DNA of 64,000 nucleotides from Anaerolineae bacterium (GTDB lineage: Bacteria > Chloroflexota > Anaerolineae > DUEN01): positions 297,704-361,703 of the forward strand of contig JANXBS010000001.1 in assembly GCA_025060615.1 (NCBI GenBank), given 5' to 3'. The notes below the pieces were generated by a model. That model was not told the origin of the DNA. It searched no databases and saw only the letters and a program-made list of their open reading frames with translations. Below, one piece after another: positions 63,677 through 64,000 of this stretch (its first letter is position 1; the number at the start of each line of letters is the position of its first letter). A program made the translations under genes and the position numbers.

Positions 63677-63705
63677 ATTTTAACATGAAGAGGCGTAAGT
63701 GACAA
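63677..63705 (-). promoter_or_regulatory. Promoter of the glmU operon
   Basis: On the minus strand TTGTCA (63705-63700, 5 of 6), an exact 17-bp spacer and TAAAAT (63682-63677, 5 of 6). It lies 11 bp after the 5S gene. Confidence 0.75.
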
Positions 63706-63715
63706 ACAGGACGCT

Positions 63716-63835
63716 CTGTTGGCGGCGGCCTACTCTGGCGGGGGCTGGGGCCCCGACTACCATCGGTGCTGGAGGGCTTAACTGCCAGGTTCGGGATGGG
63801 TCTGGGTGTACCCCCTCCGCTGGAGCCACCAACAG
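63716..63835 (-). rRNA. rrf: 5S ribosomal RNA
   Basis: Minus-strand 120-nt sequence with all 5S landmarks: GGTGGCTCCAGCGGAGGGG near the 5' end, the CACCC...CCATCCCGAACCTGGCAGTTAAG loop A-C region, CCGATGGTAGT and the closing GCCGCCAACAG. The terminal helix extends outward as CGCTCTGTTGG/CCAACAGAGCG, so the processing stem is longer than the mature molecule. About 70% GC, suggesting a thermophile. Ends are estimated to a few bases. Confidence 0.93.
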
Positions 63836-63883
63836 AGCGGGTGGGGTGGTTGTGGCTGTGCTTTGAGGGCTGGGGGCTCGCGT

Positions 63884-64000
63884 GGAGCAAGCCTTCGTGC
63901 GGTTAGGACGGCTTAGCTGAGCCCATTGCTGGGTGTACACCTGCCGCCTATGGAACCGGTGGTCTTCCGGTGCACTTATCCCCTGGGTGGGGTGGGGGAT
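63884..64000 (-). rRNA. rrl: 23S ribosomal RNA, 3' end (partial)
   Basis: The last ~117 nt on the minus strand, cut by the window edge. Recognisable parts are GATAGG-like CCATAGGCGGCAGGTGTACAC, CAGCAATGGGCTCAGCTAAGCCGTCCTAACC (the helix-100/101 region) and the closing CGAAGGCTTG. It is followed by about 48 bp of spacer and the 5S gene, the usual order. The 3' end is estimated. Confidence 0.85.

Overview
The window reads as a contig of a Chloroflexota bacterium, probably an Anaerolineae-like lineage. This is inferred from gene content: an EF-G2-type GTPase with a GGSGKT P-loop, a complete mreBCD/mrdA/rodA elongasome, Thr/Pro-rich anchored SH3b proteins, a secreted protein ending in a YLPLI-type tail, a fused glycyl-tRNA synthetase, and glycan hydrolases beside Gfo/Idh and URO-D family enzymes. 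The very GC-rich 5S rRNA hints at a warm habitat. No species is claimed. There is no CRISPR array, insertion sequence, prophage or integrase.

Layout. 1-6.2 kb: 3' end of glycogen synthase, a GalT-like protein, a small Cys-rich protein and an EF-G-like GTPase on back-to-back promoters, then a hypothetical gene, an exported intradiol-dioxygenase-like lipoprotein and tRNA-Arg(UCU). 6.4-10.9 kb: a minus-strand operon rpiB-GT4-GT9-WecG/TagA-heptose kinase for a surface polysaccharide. 11-13.7 kb: an anchored SH3b protein, inorganic pyrophosphatase and a DUF2231 membrane protein. 13.7-19.4 kb: mreB-mreC-mreD-mrdA-rodA, which builds the lateral cell wall. 19.6-25 kb: three exported proteins sharing SH3b and GH-A-clan hydrolase modules. 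25.2-29.3 kb: sugar metabolism (tandem TIM-barrel isomerase, Gfo/Idh oxidoreductase, URO-D-like protein). 29.5-32.2 kb: a large secreted metalloprotease-like protein with a strong promoter.

32.7-39.7 kb: double GNAT, HAD hydrolase, YhhN protein, a GH2 beta-galactosidase with an unusual helical insertion, and an aspartate/aromatic aminotransferase. 39.9-44 kb: rubrerythrin plus Fe-S CCG-domain protein, GH29 alpha-L-fucosidase, TVP38-type membrane protein. 44.1-48.9 kb: hypF-hypC-hypD-hypE for [NiFe]-hydrogenase maturation, with no structural hydrogenase, hypA or hypB nearby. 48.9-55.6 kb: CDF transporter, SbcC/Rad50-like ATPase, a conserved Rossmann-like protein, a Tat-exported DUF362 protein and a coiled-coil PD-(D/E)XK protein. 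55.6-63.5 kb: fused glyQS and a minus-strand run glmU-CNNM/CorC-cdd-MazG-recO-MazG. The window ends in an rRNA operon on the minus strand (3' end of 23S, then 5S).

The strongest unusual observation is a death-like/effector-associated-type helical module inserted into the C-terminal beta-sandwich of the beta-galactosidase (about 35.65-35.98 kb). Next are an intradiol dioxygenase whose usual N-terminal EGPYYP...DNDL segment sits at its C terminus, a GH18-like module with Arg at the catalytic Glu position, and a tRNA placed 12 bp after a terminator.
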